The notes beneath the pieces are model-generated. The model searched no databases, had not been told where the DNA came from, and was given only the letters and a program-made list of their open reading frames with translations. This document shows, one piece after another, positions 60,919-64,000 of a DNA stretch of 64,000 nt; position 1 is the stretch's first letter, and each line of letters starts with the position of its first letter. The stretch is taken from contig JAJCXX010000054.1 of assembly GCA_029263195.1 (NCBI GenBank), positions 1 to 64,000 of the forward strand. Direction: 5' to 3'. A program made the translations under genes and the position numbers. The DNA comes from Acidimicrobiales bacterium. Its GTDB lineage: Bacteria; Actinomycetota; Acidimicrobiia; Acidimicrobiales; Aldehydirespiratoraceae.

Positions 60919-62046
60919 ATGCTGAACCTCGACTTCGACGACGAGCAGGACATGCTTCGTGAGATGGTCCGTGGCATCTGCGACCGTCACTCCCCTCTCG
61001 AGGAGGTTCGACGATTGGAGGACGATCCGGTCGGTGTCGCCTCCGATTTGTGGGAGCAGATGGGCGAGCTAGGAATATGCGGCCTCATGCTTCCCGACGC
61101 CTACGGCGGTTCGGCCATGGGTGCGCTCGAAGGAGTCGTCGTCTACGAGGAACTCGGCCGCTCCCTTGCTTCGGTTCCCCATCTGGTCAGTTGTGTCCTG
61201 TCGGCCGAGGCGATCCTCGCCGCTGGAAACGAGACCCAGAAGTCCGAGCTGTTGCCCCAACTGAGCGCCGGCAACACGATTCTCACTCCGGCCTGGCTCG
61301 AACCCGGCAACGGGTTCGGCCCGGCAGGCGTTCAGATGCGAGCCGATGACCGAGGATCCGACTTCGTCCTCGACGGCACGAAGATGCACGTGTATTTCGC
61401 AACCGCGGCCGAGCGAATGCTCGTCCTGGCCCGCACCGGCGACGCCGAAACCGGAATCGACCTGTTCGTCGTGCCAACAGATGCCGACGGGGTGACGCTC
61501 ACGCAGAAGATGTCGATCTCGTCCGACACCCAATATCGCGTCGACTTCGACAACGTGACGGTCCCCGCCGCGGACCGGGTCGGAGAGGCGGGCTCCGGAT
61601 GGTCAACGTGGCAGAGCATCACTCCCAAGGCTGCCGTTCTCGCGGCAGCTCAGGCGATTGGAGGGGCGACCCAGGCTCTCGACCTCACGGTCGACTACTC
61701 CAAGAACCGTGAGCAGTTCGACAAGCCGCTGGCCGCCTTCCAGGCGATCTCACACTCGCTGGCCGACGCCAAGACAAGCCTCGACGGCGGCCGACTGCTC
61801 GTGCACGAGGCTGCATGGGCGATGAGTTCCGGGAAGAATGTCGACCGACTCGCTCCGATGGCCAAGCTCAACGCCTGCAACATCTACCGAGACATCACCG
61901 CCCTGGCTCAGCAGGTATTCGGCGGTGTGGGGTTCACGCTCGACTACGACATCCAGCTCTATTTCCGTCGTGCCAAGCAACTCCAGCTCAGTTGGTGGGA
62001 CTCGCGGACATGCGAAGAACTCATCGCGGCCGCCGTGCTCGACTGA
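60919..62046 (+). CDS. Acyl-CoA dehydrogenase, small partner type
   Basis: 375 residues from ATG 60919; the helix LDFDDEQDMLREMVRGICD opens the fold. Middle and C-terminal parts are normal (YEELGRSLASVPHLVSCVL, REQFDKPLAAFQAISHSLADA, FGGVGFTLDYDIQLYFRRAKQL), but the catalytic EGT loop is missing at the end. It is a candidate second subunit for the ACAD at 57474. Last gene of the operon beginning at 56116. Confidence 0.88.
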   Translation: MLNLDFDDEQDMLREMVRGICDRHSPLEEVRRLEDDPVGVASDLWEQMGELGICGLMLPDAYGGSAMGALEGVVVYEELGRSLASVPHLVSCVLSAEAILAAGNETQKSELLPQLSAGNTILTPAWLEPGNGFGPAGVQMRADDRGSDFVLDGTKMHVYFATAAERMLVLARTGDAETGIDLFVVPTDADGVTLTQKMSISSDTQYRVDFDNVTVPAADRVGEAGSGWSTWQSITPKAAVLAAAQAIGGATQALDLTVDYSKNREQFDKPLAAFQAISHSLADAKTSLDGGRLLVHEAAWAMSSGKNVDRLAPMAKLNACNIYRDITALAQQVFGGVGFTLDYDIQLYFRRAKQLQLSWWDSRTCEELIAAAVLD

Positions 62047-62059
62047 GCCTCGCCGCTAC

Positions 62060-63490
62060 TCAGCCAGCCGCAGCCCGGTAGGCCTCGCGAACGGCTGCCG
62101 AATCACACAGGCCGCTCGGCTCCACCGTGTCTCCCTCACCCAGAGCCCACTCCCCGGCCACCTCTCCGAGGTCGTGGCCGGCCACCACAGCGGCTTGCAC
62201 ACACGCACCGGTGGCGACCGCCTCCGAAGCTGAGGGCACGACAACCGGGGCGCCATGAAGATCGGCCATCACCGTCCTGTAGGCGCTGCTCTTGGCTCCG
62301 CCGCCGATCAGGTGGAGATCGCCGTCGACCGTCGACCCGGCGGCCTTCAATGCGTCGACCCCATCGAGGAGTCCACAGACCACACCTTCGTGGGCGCTGA
62401 GGGCGAGATCGGCTCGTGTGGTCGTGGATCGGAGCCCTTGCCAGGAGGCGGTGGCATCGGGAAGGTTGGGAGTGCGCTCGCCGTCGAGGTAGGGCACCAT
62501 CACCACTCCTCCCGACCCCGGGGCCGCGGCCATTGCCTCGGCCGCCAGTTGATCACGTCCGAGCGAAAGCCAATTGGCGGCGGCGTCGGTGACCTTGGTG
62601 GCGTTGAGTGTGCACACCAGCGGGAGGTACCGGCCGGCGGCGTCGGCGAACCCGGCTACGTGACCGGTGGGGTCGTTGGCCGGCACCGTCGAGACCGTGT
62701 ATGCGGTGCCCGATGTGCCCAGCGAAACGACGACATCACCCGATCGCAACCCCAGTCCGAGTGCCGCGGCCATGTTGTCGCCGGTGCCGGGACCCACGAC
62801 GGTTTCGGCTGGCAGTCCGGTGACCGCGGCCTGAGCGGAAGTGATCTCACCGGCTGCGTCGCTCGGCCCGAGCACGTGGGGAAGCAGGTCGGCCCAGTCG
62901 GAGCGATCGGAGATCAGCGACAGGAGATCCGGCCGGTAGGCGCCGGCTACCGGATCCCACCACCCGGTGCCGGACGCATCTCCGCGGTCGGTGACGAAAG
63001 CATCGGTCAGGCGCCAGGTGAGATAGTCGTGGGGCAACATGATCCGCGCCACTCGGGCGAACGAATCCGGTTCGTGGGAGGCCAGCCAGGCCAGCTTGGT
63101 GATCGTGAACGCCGGTACCGGCACCGAACCACACGCCCGCGCCCAGCCGTCGGGGCCAAGTCGGTCGACCAACTGTTGGGCTTCGGGGGCCGATTCGGTG
63201 TCGTTCCAGAGCTTGGCGGGTCGGATCACCCGAGAGTCGCCGTCGAGAACCACCAGTCCGTGCTGTTGGGCGGCCACCGAGATCGAAACCACGTGATCGA
63301 GATGTTCGGCCACGTCGGAGAGCGCTTGGATCAGAGCGTCCCACCAGACCTCGGGGTCCTGTTCGCTCCGCGGAGGCGTGGTGGACGGATGGGGGGCCGA
63401 CGATTCGGCCACGACCCGGCCGGTGTGAAAGTCGCGGAGCTGCACTTTGGTCGACTGGGTCGACGAGTCGACTCCCGCGACGAGTTGCAT
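62060..63490 (-). CDS. xylB: Xylulokinase
   Basis: 476 residues, FGGY carbohydrate kinase. VAGVDSSTQSTKVQLRD (phosphate loop), VSISVAAQQHGLVVLD, LPHDYLTWRLT, GPGTGDNMAAALG, VSLGTSGTAYTVS and HLIGGGAKSSAYRTVMADL are family motifs. The start ATG 63490 overlaps the xylose isomerase stop by one base (TGATG), so D-xylulose made by the isomerase is phosphorylated by a coupled gene product. Confidence 0.95.
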   Translation of the reverse strand: MQLVAGVDSSTQSTKVQLRDFHTGRVVAESSAPHPSTTPPRSEQDPEVWWDALIQALSDVAEHLDHVVSISVAAQQHGLVVLDGDSRVIRPAKLWNDTESAPEAQQLVDRLGPDGWARACGSVPVPAFTITKLAWLASHEPDSFARVARIMLPHDYLTWRLTDAFVTDRGDASGTGWWDPVAGAYRPDLLSLISDRSDWADLLPHVLGPSDAAGEITSAQAAVTGLPAETVVGPGTGDNMAAALGLGLRSGDVVVSLGTSGTAYTVSTVPANDPTGHVAGFADAAGRYLPLVCTLNATKVTDAAANWLSLGRDQLAAEAMAAAPGSGGVVMVPYLDGERTPNLPDATASWQGLRSTTTRADLALSAHEGVVCGLLDGVDALKAAGSTVDGDLHLIGGGAKSSAYRTVMADLHGAPVVVPSASEAVATGACVQAAVVAGHDLGEVAGEWALGEGDTVEPSGLCDSAAVREAYRAAAG

Positions 63491-64000
63491 CAGCTGACTC
63501 TCTCGACGTATCGGTTGACCAGGTTCTCGAGGGTCTCCTGGCGGCCCGACCTGGGAGACGGGTCGATCGAGCCGGCGTACGCACGCTGGTGGAGATCGGC
63601 GAGAGTCACTCGGCCTTCCAAGATGTCGGCTCCGAGCTCTCCGTCCCATCCGGCATAGCGTTGCGCTCTGGCCGTGGTGAGTGCCCCGTCGACCAACATC
63701 TGGTGGGCGGCCAGAAGGGCCCGGGCCATGACATCCATTCCACCGATGTGGGCGTGAAACAGGTCGCTTCGGTCGATGGACTGGCGTCGTAACTTGGCGT
63801 CGAAATTGACGCCGCCGGTGGCGAATCCGCCGCCGCGGAGGATTTCGTGCATGGCCAGGCTCATCTCCTCGACGGAGTTGGGGAACTGGTCGGTGTCCCA
63901 GCCAAGGCGGCCGTCACCCCGGTTGGCGTCGATGCTGCCGAGCAAGCCATCGTCGACCGCGACTGCTACTTCGTGGACGAAATCGTGGCCGGCGAGAGTG
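63490..64000 (-). CDS. xylA: Xylose isomerase, C-terminal part (partial at window edge)
   Basis: About 170 residues are visible; the gene enters from the right edge. [40 protein letters not shown] and [21 protein letters not shown]-type segments are the strongly conserved metal-binding and barrel-end regions of XylA. It isomerises D-xylose to D-xylulose and is followed directly by xylB. Confidence 0.95.
   Translation of the reverse strand, partial: TLAGHDFVHEVAVAVDDGLLGSIDANRGDGRLGWDTDQFPNSVEEMSLAMHEILRGGGFATGGVNFDAKLRRQSIDRSDLFHAHIGGMDVMARALLAAHQMLVDGALTTARAQRYAGWDGELGADILEGRVTLADLHQRAYAGSIDPSPRSGRQETLENLVNRYVERVS

Noticed and set aside
62255-63658. 467-residue plus-strand open frame over xylulokinase
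   Set aside because: Antisense shadow; the FGGY kinase on the minus strand has every family motif.

Overview
The window is about 64 kb of high-GC chromosomal DNA, densely coding on both strands, from an actinobacterium. The gene set points to the class Acidimicrobiia or a close, probably aquatic, relative: homodimeric AceE pyruvate dehydrogenase with its E2 and E3, a SufBCD/SufS/SufU system with a Rieske protein, class I fumarase, and many CoA-transferase and acyl-CoA dehydrogenase genes. This placement is inference; no rRNA or tRNA gene is present. I see no insertion sequence, prophage, integrase or CRISPR array. No stretch over 300 bp lacks a gene; the longest gap (19237-19510) holds a candidate structured RNA.

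Layout. 1-4970: an alpha-glucoside uptake and hydrolysis regulon (ABC permease running off the left edge, binding lipoprotein, LacI regulator, GH13 glucosidase) with two matching LacI operators. 4981-9712: a lipoate/2-oxoacid dehydrogenase operon in which LipB and LipA form one polypeptide. 9816-23337: a secreted thioredoxin-like protein with an in-frame TGA, a diguanylate cyclase, a TIGR01777 epimerase, an RNase HI-SLOG fusion, aceE, a HhH-GPD repair protein, a hydrolase, an acyl-CoA dehydrogenase and a VapBC-like pair coupled to a HAD/membrane protein. 23389-30821: a two-armed suf locus (sufC1-sufS-sufU facing sufB...sufD-Rieske-sufC2), with the same dyad motif before sufC1, sufD and sufB. 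30920-41358: carbonic-anhydrase-like, flavin reductase and metallo-hydrolase genes, a UGSC-type selenoprotein with its thioredoxin-fused partner, CapA and fumarase. 41470-45720: a MarR-headed beta-oxidation operon (thiolase, SDR, crotonase). 45737-50906: a DUF1501/DUF1800 pair and the reverse transsulfuration genes. 51049-62046: CoA-transferases, two acyl-CoA dehydrogenases, MaoC-type hydratases and an AMACR-like enzyme, enclosing a YbaK / SelW-like selenoprotein / amino-acid decarboxylase operon. 62060-64000: xylulokinase and the end of xylose isomerase.

Most notable: three genes are interrupted by a TGA exactly where the family has a redox-active Cys/Sec (UPTC thioredoxin lipoprotein at 9816, UGSC protein at 34489, CVPU SelW-like protein at 53812). 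Each has a stem-loop just after the TGA, so I read them as selenoproteins. Other strong signals are the LipB-LipA fusion, which seems to start at a CTG overlapping the previous stop, and the shared suf operator.
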